Shown: piece after piece, positions 51,071 through 60,589 of the stretch
How the letters are laid out: each line of letters starts with the position of its first letter
Numbering within the stretch: position 1 is the first letter of the stretch
Assembly (NCBI GenBank): GCA_023229135.1
Contig: JALNZT010000030.1
Span: forward strand, 1 to 60,690
DNA: 60,690 nt
Reading direction: 5' to 3'
DNA from: Bacteroidales bacterium
GTDB taxonomy: Bacteria; Bacteroidota; Bacteroidia; Bacteroidales; F082
Made by a program: the position numbers and the translations under genes
Notes under the pieces: model-generated
The model's input: the letters and a program-made list of their open reading frames with translations, nothing else
What the model was told of the DNA's origin: nothing
Databases searched by the model: none

Positions 51071-51577
51071 TTAACGATTGGTATTGGTATATTTATGGAG
51101 GTATTCATCCAAAAATGAAAATGGCAGCAGCACTTTCATGCTTTCGACTACCATCACCGGACCTTTCTCGCCCTGCATGATCACCCGCATCTGTTGTTTG
51201 GAGTTTTTTTCGGATTCAGCCATCACTTGTCGGCAGGCTCCACAGGGCGAAAGTGGCGTGTCAATAACACCTTTATTACCTTTGGCAGTGATGGCTATGG
51301 CTTCTACCGCAACCTCCGGATATTCAGCATGCGCGTAGAATAAGGCAACGCGTTCGGCACATAAGCCACTGGGATAGGCTGCGTTTTCCTGATTATTGCC
51401 GAGTATTATTTTTCCGTTAGCAAGCTTTACAGCAGCACCCACTTTAAATTTGGAGTATGGCGCATAAGCTTTTTCAGCAGCTTGATGGGCATATTCCAGT
51501 AAAATCATGTCAGCTTTTACTAGTTCCTTTTCGTTTTCAAAAAGTAGGATATCAAGCGGTACAATCTCTTTTTTCAT
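51071..51577 (-). CDS. cdd: Cytidine deaminase
   Basis: The 168-residue product has the zinc site: Cys in GLCAERVALFYA (CAE, Glu the proton shuttle) and the PCGACRQ pair of cysteines. SKFKVGAAVKLANGKIILGN and NQENAAYPSGLC are also conserved. It deaminates cytidine and deoxycytidine for pyrimidine salvage. N-terminal extension of ~25 residues relative to the short bacterial type. It forms a two-gene unit with the ChaN-like gene. Confidence 0.96.
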   Translation of the reverse strand: MKKEIVPLDILLFENEKELVKADMILLEYAHQAAEKAYAPYSKFKVGAAVKLANGKIILGNNQENAAYPSGLCAERVALFYAHAEYPEVAVEAIAITAKGNKGVIDTPLSPCGACRQVMAESEKNSKQQMRVIMQGEKGPVMVVESMKVLLPFSFLDEYLHKYTNTNR

Positions 51578-52350
51578 AAGTAAATTTAAGACTGTAAAAA
51601 TACATTAAAATTTTAAACCCCAATCCCATAACATGCCTGAATAGTGATGGCAGCTTTAACCCGGAATGTCATGTTTTTATTTCTTAAAAACCAAATTGGT
51701 TTTTGTATTTGTTTTCCCGTTCCGCGGAGCATCCGCTCCGTGGAATTATCCTGCAGCATCCGCTGCCACCCGCCATCGCCAGCACAAGCCTATTAAATCA
51801 ATTGGATGTAAAACCGCAAAAGGAGACTGGTAAAATTACGTGAGAGCCTTGATACGCTTCTTCTTTAATCTGCCTTCCTGCTGTGTGCAGGCATGTTTTC
51901 CCGTTCCGCGGAGCATCCGCTCCGTGGAATTATCCTGCAGCATCCGCTGCCACCCGCCATCGCCAGCACAAGCCTATTAAATCAATTGGATGTAAAACCG
52001 CAAAAGGAGACTGGTAAAATTACGTGAGAGCCTTGATACGCTTCTTCTTTAATCTGCCTTCCTGCTGTGTGCAGGCATGTTTTCCCGTTCCGCGGAGCAT
52101 CCGCTCCGTGGAATTATCTTGCAGCATCCGCTGCCACCCGCCATCGCCAGCACAAGCCAATTAAATCACTTGGATGTAAAACCGCATGAGGAGCCTATAA
52201 AATTATGTGAGAGCCTTAATATGCTTCCTCTTGAGCCTGCCTACCTTCAGTAGGCTGGTCTTTGAACCTGCCTTCCTGCGGTCCTGTCTGACGGCCAGGC
52301 AGGCAGCAGGCAGGTCTTCGAATTTTTGAATTTTTAAACTTCGAATCTGG
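51578..52350. other. 773-base spacer holding the tandem repeat
   Basis: Apart from the tandem repeat it contains a CCTGCCTTCCTGCGG/GGCCAGGCAGGCAGC-type palindromic run (52268-52313) and an AT-rich TTCGAATTTTTGAATTTTT run. No gene is seen. It sits between the 5' end of cdd and the 3' end of the O-antigen-ligase-like gene, both on the minus strand. Confidence 0.7.
51711..52260. repeat. Tandem repeat, 184-bp unit, three copies; each unit has three hairpins
   Basis: Copies start at 51711, 51895 and 52079, all with GTTTTCCCGTTCCGCGGAGC. Copies 1 and 2 are identical as read; copy 3 is diverged. Hairpins in copy 1: TTCCGCGGAGC/GCTCCGTGGAA (51720-51745, loop ATCC), GCAGC/GCTGC (51753-51766, loop ATCC) and CCTGC/GCAGG (51877-51891, loop TGTGT). 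Copy 3 keeps the third stem with a compensated change (CCTAC/GTAGG, 52240-52254). No ORF is shared. A relative lies at 19262-19310. Confidence 0.9.
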
Positions 52351-54021
52351 TTAGCCTTGTCGTTTTTCGCCAATTGCTTTGGCAGCAAGTAAGAAAAAGG
52401 TATTGAAAAAGGCAAAAAAGGTAACGCCAGCCTGATTTTCGATGGTATCCTCTGTAATCATCGACATCAGTAGAATAGCCATAAAAACTGTATAAAGAAA
52501 ATAACGGTAACTGGCTGAAGAAAAATAGGGATACAACAACGCGAAAAGAAACCAAATCAAGCCAAAGAAACCAAATCCGACCAGCATTGAGAGGTATTGA
52601 TTGTGCGAGCGCCATTGCCATTTTTCTTTCAAAACGGTATTTATTTCCTGATAAGCTTTTTTAAAGTGCATGGGCAAGTCGCCGGTGCCAACGCCAATCC
52701 AGAAATTATGCTTGATAATATGCGCGGAGGCTTTCAGGTATTCAATTCGCTGCAAAAGAGAGCTGCCATTAGGATCACTCGCACTGATATATTGCTGATA
52801 ACCAAGTATAATCTTTGAAATTCGGGTACGGATACTAGGGTTTTCCAAATAATTCACATTGGCAATACCATTTTCTACTGCGCGTATATCTTTCATGTTA
52901 AGCTGTGCTACACCTTGGGCGTCTTTGCGTAGGTCTTTGGAAGTGAGATAACGAATCAGTGTATATTTTAAGAGCTGTCCGGCATGATCTTTTCCATAAA
53001 AATCGAGCTGACTGACGTTATTCCATGCTGCCGCCATCTCATTCTCCGAAATATACAAGCCAATGTGTTTGCCGTCTTCTATTCCAAAGTTTATGGTGTC
53101 GTGGATATAGGCGTTGCCCTGAATAGTTTTTTGATCTAAATTTTCAAAAATAACCGGTTCAGATTTTGTTAACTGATCAACTAATGTGTTGATATACAGA
53201 TAAAAAGTAAGTGGAAGGGCAATCATAATAAACAATGCGGTAAGTCTCCACTTCAAAGGCTTGATAATAAATGCTTTATAAGCAGTTATGCCCGTTAAAA
53301 TCGCGATAAGACTCAGTAGTCCAACGCCGGATTCTAAGATCATCAAAAATATAACAAACCAGGCCATTAAGCTCAACCAGAGAATGATAGCCCAAGTTTT
53401 TCTTTCCTTTTCAATAAACACAAACCAGCTCGCTATAAAAAATGATAAAAGAATGTTGAGTGCAAAGCGGATTGAGCTGATAAATACCGAGATATTTCTG
53501 ATATCATCAAATTCCTGTTTATAAAAGGCGTTCATGCTAAAGAGCGTTCCCACAAAAACTGCCAGCACATAAAAAACAAGTAGTTGTTTAATTTGCTTCC
53601 TGGTAAGTTTTGGCATACTACTCATTACCAATGGGATAACAAAGATGGGGAGCTTAGTACGTAAGTCCTTCAAGGCGTAATCAAAATCGCTGGTATGCAG
53701 CAGGCCAATGAGGTGAAGTGCAAATAATGAGGCAATAACAACGGCAATACGGTTTTTGAAAAAGAGTCCAAACTTATCAACGAAATTGTTGGCTGCTAAT
53801 TTCAGCGTATAAATAATGGTAGTGTAGATGCCAACAAAAACATTTTTTTTTCGGTAAAAACGCTTAATAACTATGCCCGAAAATCCATCTGTAAACCACA
53901 CAATGATAAGCATAAACTGAAACACACTCATCGTAAATTTGGATAAAGGAATACTCATTGCGAGTAAGACCAATATCACAAAATAGGCCTGATTAGTTTT
54001 TTGGGCTGGGGCAGTTTTCAT
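52351..54021 (-). CDS. O-antigen ligase/polymerase-like membrane protein (Wzy_C)
   Basis: The 556-residue product has ~11 TM segments and a large periplasmic loop (~270-430, SEPVIFENLDQKTIQGNAYI region). The Wzy_C-type motif lies after it: IKHNFWIGVGTGDLPMHF and EKWQWRSHNQYLSMLVGFGF, with the His of SHNQYL conserved in WaaL/PglL-like ligases. It could join or polymerise lipid-linked glycan onto lipid A or protein; which cannot be told. It begins 17 bases after the S41 protease stop, so it is the last gene of the hemD-rnpA-yidD-protease unit or close to it. Confidence 0.85.
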   Translation of the reverse strand: MKTAPAQKTNQAYFVILVLLAMSIPLSKFTMSVFQFMLIIVWFTDGFSGIVIKRFYRKKNVFVGIYTTIIYTLKLAANNFVDKFGLFFKNRIAVVIASLFALHLIGLLHTSDFDYALKDLRTKLPIFVIPLVMSSMPKLTRKQIKQLLVFYVLAVFVGTLFSMNAFYKQEFDDIRNISVFISSIRFALNILLSFFIASWFVFIEKERKTWAIILWLSLMAWFVIFLMILESGVGLLSLIAILTGITAYKAFIIKPLKWRLTALFIMIALPLTFYLYINTLVDQLTKSEPVIFENLDQKTIQGNAYIHDTINFGIEDGKHIGLYISENEMAAAWNNVSQLDFYGKDHAGQLLKYTLIRYLTSKDLRKDAQGVAQLNMKDIRAVENGIANVNYLENPSIRTRISKIILGYQQYISASDPNGSSLLQRIEYLKASAHIIKHNFWIGVGTGDLPMHFKKAYQEINTVLKEKWQWRSHNQYLSMLVGFGFFGLIWFLFALLYPYFSSASYRYFLYTVFMAILLMSMITEDTIENQAGVTFFAFFNTFFLLAAKAIGEKRQG

Positions 54022-54038
54022 AACAATTGGTGCAGCTA

Positions 54039-55688
54039 CTATTGCTCAGGGCTTAAAATTTGCTGATAACGCGACTGATCCAATAATATATCGAAGGCTG
54101 TTTGAAGCTCGGGATCATCTTGCAGAGCAGAAATTATTTTGCCTTTTTGATAGTAATAGCGCTGCACAATCTCCATCTTTAGCAGTTCTTCAATTTCGCT
54201 ACGGTGCTTTTGTAGGTCGTTTTTCTTGTAGGTCATTAGTTGTTCTTCCAGGGCGTGCAATTGCGTTTCTATAGCATCTTTATAGGCTTCCTGATCAGCA
54301 ATTCTGCGCATATTTTCAATCATGCGCTCACTTTCAGTGATATAACTGAAGTTGTTCTCCTCCAAATAGTTAATAAAATCAGTGTAAATCTCTTCGGTAA
54401 TCTTGAAATCTTCAGTTTTAGCAATGCTTTTATGATTTTGAGCAAACTGATTGGCGAATTTAAAGATGTAATTTCCGGCATATAAATTGGCCGTAACAGC
54501 CGAATAGGTCTGCGCATCAAGTGGCACATCAGGAGCAATGCCTTTGCCGTCATAAACTAATCTTCCATTTCTGGTTTTGAAAGTGGAGACCAAACTGTCT
54601 CTTTTCGTTGTATCAGTTTTTGTTTTGTGGCTGTAATCAACTTCCTGGATGCAACGCCCGCTGGGAATATAATATTTAGCCACCGTAACTTTCATTTGGG
54701 TGTTATAGCTTAGCGGAACAACATTCTGCACCAGCCCTTTGCCAAATGTACGTTGGCCGATAATCACAGCCCGGTCTAAATCTTGCAAAGCGCCTGCAAC
54801 AATTTCACTGGCCGAAGCACTGGCTTCATTTACCAACACAATAATAGGTAACGATTTATCCACAGGAGCTTGCCGGGTGCGATGAACTGTCGTTTTTTCA
54901 GCAGTTTTTCCACGCATGCTAACAATCAATTCGCCTTTGTCCACAAACAAATTACAAATATCCACTGCCTCATTTAACAAGCCGCCGCCATTGCTTCTCA
55001 AATCTATGATAAAACCCTTAAGATCATAATCCTCCTTCATCTGTAGCAGGATTTCTTTCATCTCAGAAGCTGCCTTTTGTGTAAATCCGGTTAACAGCAG
55101 ATAGCCAATACCATTTTCAAAAACGGTGTGATAGGGAATATTGTCAATCTTGATTTTTTCGCGAATCAGTGTTTTGCTGAGTGGTTTGTCGAAACCTTCA
55201 CGTTTTATTTTTAATTCTATTGCGCTACCAGGCTGACCTTTAAGCAGTTCGCTGATAGCACTCGTGTTTTTTCCGGTAGCATCCACACCATTGATCTCCA
55301 GGATAGCATCGCCGGGAATAAGTCCGGATTTTTGTGCCGGAAAACCTGCGTAAGGCTCAGTGATAGTTACCTTACCATCAATCAGTTGTATTAAAGAACC
55401 AATGCCTCCATATTCGCCTGTTGTCATCAGCTGGAAATTTTCTATTTCGGCCTCTGGCACAAAAACGGTATAAGGATCCAAATCTTCTAACATTGACTTG
55501 ATAGCGATTTCGTTGAGCTCAGCCGGATTTATTTCGTCCACATAACTCAAATTCAGCTCCCGCAAAAGCGAGGTATAAATATCAAGGCTCTTTGAAATCT
55601 CGAAATTATTTTGATTCTGTGCCTGAATGTTTATGCTCGTCAGCAATAAAATTCCACTACATATAATCCACAAGTGAAGGTTTTTCAT
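54039..55688 (-). CDS. S41-family carboxy-terminal processing protease
   Basis: The 549-residue product has signal peptide LHLWIICSGILLLTSINIQAQ, a PDZ domain (~85-165, GSLIQLIDGKVTITEPYAGF, AQKSGLIPGDAILEINGVDA), and a Ctp catalytic core with the Ser in VNEASASASEIVAGALQDL (~291) and Lys in GQRTFGKGLVQ (~314). The C-terminal ~130 residues are helical. It degrades misfolded or tagged proteins in the periplasm. It lies in the yidD-rnpA gene order common to this phylum, 14 bases after yidD. Confidence 0.95.
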   Translation of the reverse strand: MKNLHLWIICSGILLLTSINIQAQNQNNFEISKSLDIYTSLLRELNLSYVDEINPAELNEIAIKSMLEDLDPYTVFVPEAEIENFQLMTTGEYGGIGSLIQLIDGKVTITEPYAGFPAQKSGLIPGDAILEINGVDATGKNTSAISELLKGQPGSAIELKIKREGFDKPLSKTLIREKIKIDNIPYHTVFENGIGYLLLTGFTQKAASEMKEILLQMKEDYDLKGFIIDLRSNGGGLLNEAVDICNLFVDKGELIVSMRGKTAEKTTVHRTRQAPVDKSLPIIVLVNEASASASEIVAGALQDLDRAVIIGQRTFGKGLVQNVVPLSYNTQMKVTVAKYYIPSGRCIQEVDYSHKTKTDTTKRDSLVSTFKTRNGRLVYDGKGIAPDVPLDAQTYSAVTANLYAGNYIFKFANQFAQNHKSIAKTEDFKITEEIYTDFINYLEENNFSYITESERMIENMRRIADQEAYKDAIETQLHALEEQLMTYKKNDLQKHRSEIEELLKMEIVQRYYYQKGKIISALQDDPELQTAFDILLDQSRYQQILSPEQ

Positions 55689-55702
55689 ACTTTATTATTT
55701 CA

Positions 55703-55933
55703 TTAAGGAACAGGATCGTAGCCACTTCCACCCCAGGGATTGCAAGAGCCAATACGTTTTGCCGCCAGCCAGCCGCCTTTGATGGCGCCGTACTTTTTGA
55801 TCGCCTCAATGCTATACACAGAGCAAGTGGGCGTGTAGCGACACGAACGCCCAATATAGGGCGAAAGTGTGTATTGGTAAACCCTGATTAGCAGGATTAG
55901 CAATAAACCTGGAAGTTTAAGAATGTACTTCAT
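55703..55933 (-). CDS. yidD: Membrane protein insertion efficiency factor YidD
   Basis: The 76-residue product has the whole YidD pattern: LIRVYQYTLSPYIGRSCRYTP, TCSVYSIEAIKKYGAIKGG, ending SCNPWGGSGYDPVP. It assists YidC in membrane protein insertion in known systems. It overlaps the rnpA 3' end by 17 bases, the normal rnpA-yidD coupling. Confidence 0.97.
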   Translation of the reverse strand: MKYILKLPGLLLILLIRVYQYTLSPYIGRSCRYTPTCSVYSIEAIKKYGAIKGGWLAAKRIGSCNPWGGSGYDPVP

Positions 55934-56384
55934 GTTCTTCCTTTAAACGCTGTAAAATTACTTTTATTTTTCGGCTTATGTCAGCAAAAGGAAGGATACG
56001 TCCGGCGGTATAAATAAGGGCCACGTCAAGCCGGATGTTTTGGCTGGCAAGGTGTTGATTTAGTGCGCTTTTTTGTAAGCGCCAAGCCTCGCGACACAGC
56101 CGTTTGGTGCGGTTGCGGTCAACGGCTTTTTTAAAATTGCGTTTTGATACACTGATCAGCATCCGCAAAGGAGGATTTTCATCTGCAACGGCTTCAAAAA
56201 CAACTACTTTGAACGGATGTTGATAAAATGATTTTCCATTGCTAAACAAGTTTGCTATGGCGTTGTGGCCATGAAGCCGCTCAGCTTTTGGAAATTGACA
56301 AGACTGTTTTTCAGTACTCAAATCGGTTGACAAAACTTTATTTTTTGCGTGTACGTTTGTTTTGTGCTTCGATAAATTCTTCAA
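55917..56384 (-). CDS. rnpA: Ribonuclease P protein component
   Basis: The core from ~residue 30 has FPKAERLHGHNAIANLFSNG, LRMLISVSKRNFKKAVDRNRTKRLCREAWR with the RNR signature, and LDVALIYTAGRILPFADISRK. It is the protein subunit of RNase P, maturing tRNA 5' ends. The ATG at 56384 overlaps hemD by 47 bases and gives an unusually long N terminus; TTG codons at 56330 or 56318 would give the usual length, so the true start is uncertain. Confidence 0.92.
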   Translation of the reverse strand: MKNLSKHKTNVHAKNKVLSTDLSTEKQSCQFPKAERLHGHNAIANLFSNGKSFYQHPFKVVVFEAVADENPPLRMLISVSKRNFKKAVDRNRTKRLCREAWRLQKSALNQHLASQNIRLDVALIYTAGRILPFADISRKIKVILQRLKEEHEVHS

Positions 56385-57099
56385 CGGCCATCGTCATGGA
56401 AGGTGCCGATTTTGTCGGTGCGTTAATCTGTAGTTTAAAGCCGGCTTCCTTAGCTGCTAAAGCTGTTGAGGGCCCAAACGCACCAAAAACTTTTGTCCCT
56501 TGCTTGAATTTTGGGAAATTTTTGGTGAGTGATTTGATACCAGCCGGACTGAAAAAAATCAGCATATCGTAATCGTCAATTTTTAGCTTAGACAAATTGC
56601 TGGCCACTGTTCGATACAAAACGGCTTTGTTATAATCAATTTTTGCATCATCGAGCATCTCTGTCATACTTTCTTTAACGATATCGGAACAGGGAAGCAA
56701 AAATTTTTCTTCTTTATGTTTTTGGATAATTTCCATCAAATCGCCAAAACTTTGTTTGCCATGAAAAATCTTACGCTTTCTATACTGCACATATTTTTGC
56801 AGATAGTATGCCGTAGACTCGGAAATACAGAAATATTTTAAAGACTCTGGCACTTCAAAACGCATGTCTTTGGCAATACGAAAGAAATGATCAACGGAGT
56901 TGCGGCTGGATAAAATGATGGCTGTATGCTCAGCCAACGAAATACGTTCTTGCCTAAATTCACGGGCAGTAACACCTTCAATTTTTATAAACTTCTCAAA
57001 GTCAATCGTAAGGCCGTATTTTCGCGCAAGGTCTCCGTAAGGTGATTTTTCAATATCTGCCGGTTTTGGCTGAGACACCAAAATGGATTTAATTTTCAT
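56338..57099 (-). CDS. hemD: Uroporphyrinogen-III synthase-like (HemD)
   Basis: The 253-residue product has the two-lobed HemD fold: ILVSQPKPADIEKSPYGDLA, TAIILSSRNSVDHFFRIAKD, KYFCISESTAYYL, LPCSDIVKESMTEML, VLYRTVASNL, DMLIFFSPAGIKSLTKNFPK and FGAFGPSTALAAKEAGFKL. Sequence conservation in this family is low; the typical S/T-x-x-x-A pattern of the product site is visible. It cyclises hydroxymethylbilane for haem or sirohaem synthesis. No other haem genes are nearby; the neighbourhood (DUF4271, rnpA, yidD) is the usual one in Bacteroidota. Confidence 0.85.
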   Translation of the reverse strand: MKIKSILVSQPKPADIEKSPYGDLARKYGLTIDFEKFIKIEGVTAREFRQERISLAEHTAIILSSRNSVDHFFRIAKDMRFEVPESLKYFCISESTAYYLQKYVQYRKRKIFHGKQSFGDLMEIIQKHKEEKFLLPCSDIVKESMTEMLDDAKIDYNKAVLYRTVASNLSKLKIDDYDMLIFFSPAGIKSLTKNFPKFKQGTKVFGAFGPSTALAAKEAGFKLQINAPTKSAPSMTMAVEEFIEAQNKRTRKK

Positions 57100-57346
57100 C
57101 TGATTACGATTTTTTTATAGCTATGTACCTTTTTTTCTGCTTTTCTATTGGAAATCTACTAATTAACAGTTTATCTAATTAAGTATTCGCGGCTTGTTTT
57201 TTAATGTTAGAATGCTACCATCTATGTCGCGTCGGTTATTTATGTAAGTTTTTAAAGAACAATGCCTTGTAACATTTCCTATGCTTGATTTTTATTTATC
57301 GGCTCAAAATGCAAACGATTGAGAAGCCTGTTTAAAAAAAATCTGA

Positions 57347-58207
57347 TCAAAAAAGGCTGAATTGACCAGAAGCAAGCAACGAAACAGTTTTTATCAATAA
57401 CAAAAACGGAACGATTTCGAGGGCGCAAAGATACAAAAATAAATACAATATAGAGAAACGTCCAGTTGATAATCCAATGAATAAGCTTCTTAATAAGTTG
57501 TAAGTCAGTATTATAATAAAGGTTATGCTGGCTATATAGAAACTAATTGTTCCTTGTTGAAAAATCATTGTAAGCAGACCTAAAAACAAAATCAGCGAGG
57601 CAATCAGGTTGTACGAAAACTCGTTGGCATTGTAGCGTGTGTTGATTTCGTGTGCTTTGAATAGTTGGGCAATAAATTTTTTTAGCCCAAGTCTGAGTAT
57701 AACAACAATTCCTGTTATGGACAGAATCTGCCAATAAAAATGGGCAGGAATGGCCCTGCTTTCTACTGCTAAAAATTGTGTGGCTAATAGCTGTAAAAAT
57801 TTGGCAAGTAACAAAGTATAGGTAAAAAAGAACACGATTCCGGGCATGCTGAATGATGGATTCCACTCACGAAGCATTAGGTTTAGCTTGGTTTCGCCAC
57901 CTATAGCCTGCCACAATTGTTGAAAACGACGTGGGAAAAGTTGCTTGCTTAAAACAAATAAAATCAACACCAATGAAAGTATGAGCAAGCTGCTGTTGTC
58001 GGCCTTATTGGTGTCCTTTCTGATTTTAGGGACAATCTTTACGCTTGATTTTTCAGTAACAAAAGTGCGTGCCAATACATCGGTCTCTGCTAAAGAATCT
58101 TTAGATTGGACAAAATAAACCTCAAAACGGAATAGGGTGCTATCCGATATAGTATTACTTATACCAGAAGCAGTTGTTGAATCAATAATGCCGGTAAATT
58201 GAGGCAT
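57347..58207 (-). CDS. DUF4271-type membrane protein
   Basis: The 286-residue product has an N-terminal soluble ~75 residues without a clear signal peptide, then six or so TM helices (SSLLILSLVLILFVLSKQLF, GIVFFFTYTLLLAKFLQLLA, FSYNLIASLILFLGLLTMIF, LFLYLCALEIVPFLLLIKTV). Genes of this kind precede hemD in Bacteroidota; no function is assigned. The 247-base gap to hemD holds nothing recognisable. TAACTTTG on the minus strand (58239-58232) is a -7 match. Confidence 0.8.
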   Translation of the reverse strand: MPQFTGIIDSTTASGISNTISDSTLFRFEVYFVQSKDSLAETDVLARTFVTEKSSVKIVPKIRKDTNKADNSSLLILSLVLILFVLSKQLFPRRFQQLWQAIGGETKLNLMLREWNPSFSMPGIVFFFTYTLLLAKFLQLLATQFLAVESRAIPAHFYWQILSITGIVVILRLGLKKFIAQLFKAHEINTRYNANEFSYNLIASLILFLGLLTMIFQQGTISFYIASITFIIILTYNLLRSLFIGLSTGRFSILYLFLYLCALEIVPFLLLIKTVSLLASGQFSLF

Positions 58208-58573
58208 GAGGCTAAGTTATTTTTGTGGTTGCAAAGTTAAGTTGGTTATTTTACATGGCAGCGCAACAGCTTGCCTTGAGCAAAAATTTTTCTCAAAAAG
58301 GATAATCAAAAAGCCCTCGAGTAGCCCCGTGCTAAATGACAAACACAAGCTACTACATGGATAGCACAGAAATGAACTATAAAAAATACAGCTTTATTAA
58401 AAGATTTTCGGTTGATGCTATTTAAACTCATTATAAAGTAAAGACAGAATTTGTAAATAACAGATTACAAATAATATAGCTGCATTATCAATTTGTTAAT
58501 TCTTTCACATATCCCTTTCAAAATACGCCGGATTAGCGTAATTTTGCAGGCCAAATTAAACAAGACGGACTAA
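58208..58573. other. 366-base divergent spacer between the DUF4271 and pta genes
   Basis: It contains two divergent -7 elements (TAACTTTG on the minus strand 58239-58232 and TAATTTTG on the plus strand 58539-58546) and otherwise nothing recognisable. No gene seen. Confidence 0.6.
58539..58546 (+). promoter_or_regulatory. -7 promoter element of the pta cluster
   Basis: TAATTTTG, full -7 consensus, 27 bases before the pta ATG. The -33 region reads TTTCA rather than TTTG, so the match is partial. Confidence 0.5.
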
Positions 58574-59587
58574 ATGGACTTGATAAATAAAATTAGAGCA
58601 AGTGCTAAAGGCAGTAACAAACGCATCGTACTTCCCGAAGCCACAGAAGAGCGCACTTTGCGTGCCGCAGATGTTATCCTGGAAGAGAATCTTGCTGTGC
58701 TGATTTTGCTTGGTAATGAGGAAGAGATCAAAGACAATGCTACACGTTGGAACCTGAAACACATTGCCAAAGCAACAATTATAGATCCTATAAATAATCC
58801 CGAAAAGCAGTGTTATGCCGAAATGCTTTTTGAGCTGAGAAAGCACAAGGGACTTGCGATGGAGCAGGCCATGAAATTGGCAGAAAACCCTTTGTATTTA
58901 GCGGCATTACTCATCAAAGCCGGAAAGGCCGATGGTGAAGTGGCCGGAGCCAACAATGCTACAGGCGATGTGCTGCGTCCGGCATTTCAAATTATTAAAA
59001 CTTTACCGGGCATTAGTGCCGTTTCAGGTGCTTTTATCATGGTAGTTCCCGACAAACAATATGGAGATGAAGGCATTATGGTGTTTGCTGACTGTGCTGT
59101 AAATCCTGATCCTTCTGTGAAAGAATTAGCGGAAATTGCTATCGCCACGGCGCAAACAACCCGTTCAATCGCAGGTTTGGAGCCCCGTGTGGCCATGCTT
59201 AGCTTTTCTACCAAAGGCAGCGCCAAACACGAGAAGGCTCAAAAAATGATTGACGCCACGACTTTGGCCAAAACACTAAATCCTGATTTGCTAATTGATG
59301 GCGAGCTACAGGCCGATGCAGCCATTGTGGAGGCTATTGGACGCACCAAATCACCCGATTCAACCATTGCAGGCAAAGCCAATGTCTTGGTTTTTCCCTC
59401 ACTTGAAACTGGGAATATTGCCTACAAACTGGTGCAACGTTTGGCTAATGCCGAAGCCATAGGACCGGTGCTTCAAGGGCTGGCGGCACCTATCAACGAT
59501 TTGTCGAGAGGCTGCTCTGTGGAAGACATTGTAAACCTGGTTGCCATCACCGTGAACCAGGCCAAAAATGAAGTTTATCAACATTAA
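58574..59587 (+). CDS. pta: Phosphate acetyltransferase
   Basis: The 337-residue product is the short form without the regulatory N-terminal domain: RIVLPEATEERTLRAADVIL, MEQAMKLAENPLYLAALLIK, GEVAGANNATGDVLRPAFQI, GDEGIMVFADCAVNPDPSVK, and AEAIGPVLQGLAAPINDLSR with the conserved G-P-x-x-Q-G-L-x-x-P-x-N-D-L-S-R-G. It converts acetyl-CoA and phosphate to acetyl phosphate. With ackA just downstream it makes ATP from acetate fermentation. One gene separates the two, which is less usual than a direct pair. Confidence 0.96.
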   Translation: MDLINKIRASAKGSNKRIVLPEATEERTLRAADVILEENLAVLILLGNEEEIKDNATRWNLKHIAKATIIDPINNPEKQCYAEMLFELRKHKGLAMEQAMKLAENPLYLAALLIKAGKADGEVAGANNATGDVLRPAFQIIKTLPGISAVSGAFIMVVPDKQYGDEGIMVFADCAVNPDPSVKELAEIAIATAQTTRSIAGLEPRVAMLSFSTKGSAKHEKAQKMIDATTLAKTLNPDLLIDGELQADAAIVEAIGRTKSPDSTIAGKANVLVFPSLETGNIAYKLVQRLANAEAIGPVLQGLAAPINDLSRGCSVEDIVNLVAITVNQAKNEVYQH

Positions 59588-59611
59588 AATATATTTTAAT
59601 AGCCGTATATT

Positions 59612-60574
59612 ATGAGTGAAACATTAGCAGATTTTAGTCTGGGAAAAAAAGTTCAGGCCAAAGGAATTATTCAAAAAGTTGGTGTAATTGGCTGTGGTGC
59701 TGTTGGACAAGAGATTACCCGTACCATTAGCCAATATGGGCTGGATGTGGTTTTCTTGGATCTTGACCAGGAACGTATTGAGTTAATATTTAAACAGTTA
59801 GACCAACAACTTGATGATGTTATTAACCAATGGGGGCTTACCACCGGCGAAAAACGCGCCATACTGAGCCGCATCAAAGGTACTACAGATTATGCCGACC
59901 TGGCCGAATGTGATATCGTTATCGAGACGATAAGCTCACGCAAAAGAGGAACCAGCATTGAAATAAGAAAAGAGATTTTTCAAAATATTGAAGCTGTTGT
60001 TAGACCGGATGCCATTATCTCGTCAAACATTGCTACGCTAATGATTTCTGATCTTGCAGCAGCACTTAAATATCCAGAACGTGCCATCGGTATCCACTTT
60101 ATTTTACCAGTAAACAAAACTCAGATAATTGAAGTGGTTCGAGGTATTGGTTCTTCGGAAGAGGCTTATGAGCAAGTAATTAAGTTTGCCGGCATGATCA
60201 ATAAAAAGATTATCCGTGTCAATGAATCTCCCGGAAATATCGTTACCAGAATGATGGTAACCACCATCAATGAAGCATGTGAAATACTGATGGAAGGTGT
60301 GGCTTCTGTGATAGACATCGATACCGCCATGAGAGAATCATCCGGAAATGTTTATGGGCCTTTTGAATTGGCTGACCGCATCGGCTTGGATAAAATCCTG
60401 AAATATATGGATAACCTGTATCAGGAGTTTGGCGACAAGAAGTTTAAACCTTCGCCTATCATCAAACGCCTGGTTCGCGCCAATTATCTTGGTCGCATCA
60501 ATGGCAAGGGTTTTTACAACTATCAGGGTGAAAAAGCTATTGATCAAACAGTTACTTGCGCAGTTATCAAATAA
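59612..60574 (+). CDS. 3-hydroxyacyl-CoA dehydrogenase (3-hydroxybutyryl-CoA dehydrogenase type)
   Basis: The 320-residue product has NAD-binding GVIGCGAVGQEITRTISQYG, acidic VFLDLD, then SSNIATLMISDLAAALKYPE, AIGIHFILPVNKTQIIEVVR (the HFxxP motif with catalytic His) and ESPGNIVTRMMVTTINEACE in place of the usual N-R-P-G-F-V-x-N-R. The C-terminal domain has GPFELADRIGLDKILKYMDN. It interconverts 3-hydroxyacyl-CoA and 3-oxoacyl-CoA with NAD(H), a step of butyrate formation. It sits 24 bases after pta and 15 before ackA. Two substitutions (LP for FNP; ESPGNI for NRPGF) suggest a subfamily or altered substrate. Confidence 0.85.
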   Translation: MSETLADFSLGKKVQAKGIIQKVGVIGCGAVGQEITRTISQYGLDVVFLDLDQERIELIFKQLDQQLDDVINQWGLTTGEKRAILSRIKGTTDYADLAECDIVIETISSRKRGTSIEIRKEIFQNIEAVVRPDAIISSNIATLMISDLAAALKYPERAIGIHFILPVNKTQIIEVVRGIGSSEEAYEQVIKFAGMINKKIIRVNESPGNIVTRMMVTTINEACEILMEGVASVIDIDTAMRESSGNVYGPFELADRIGLDKILKYMDNLYQEFGDKKFKPSPIIKRLVRANYLGRINGKGFYNYQGEKAIDQTVTCAVIK

Positions 60575-60589
60575 TTAAAGTCAAAAAAA

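Noticed and set aside
51711..52260. CRISPR array
   Set aside because: The unit is 184 bp with identical, not variable, content between the hairpin starts; there are no short repeats with unique spacers and no cas genes.
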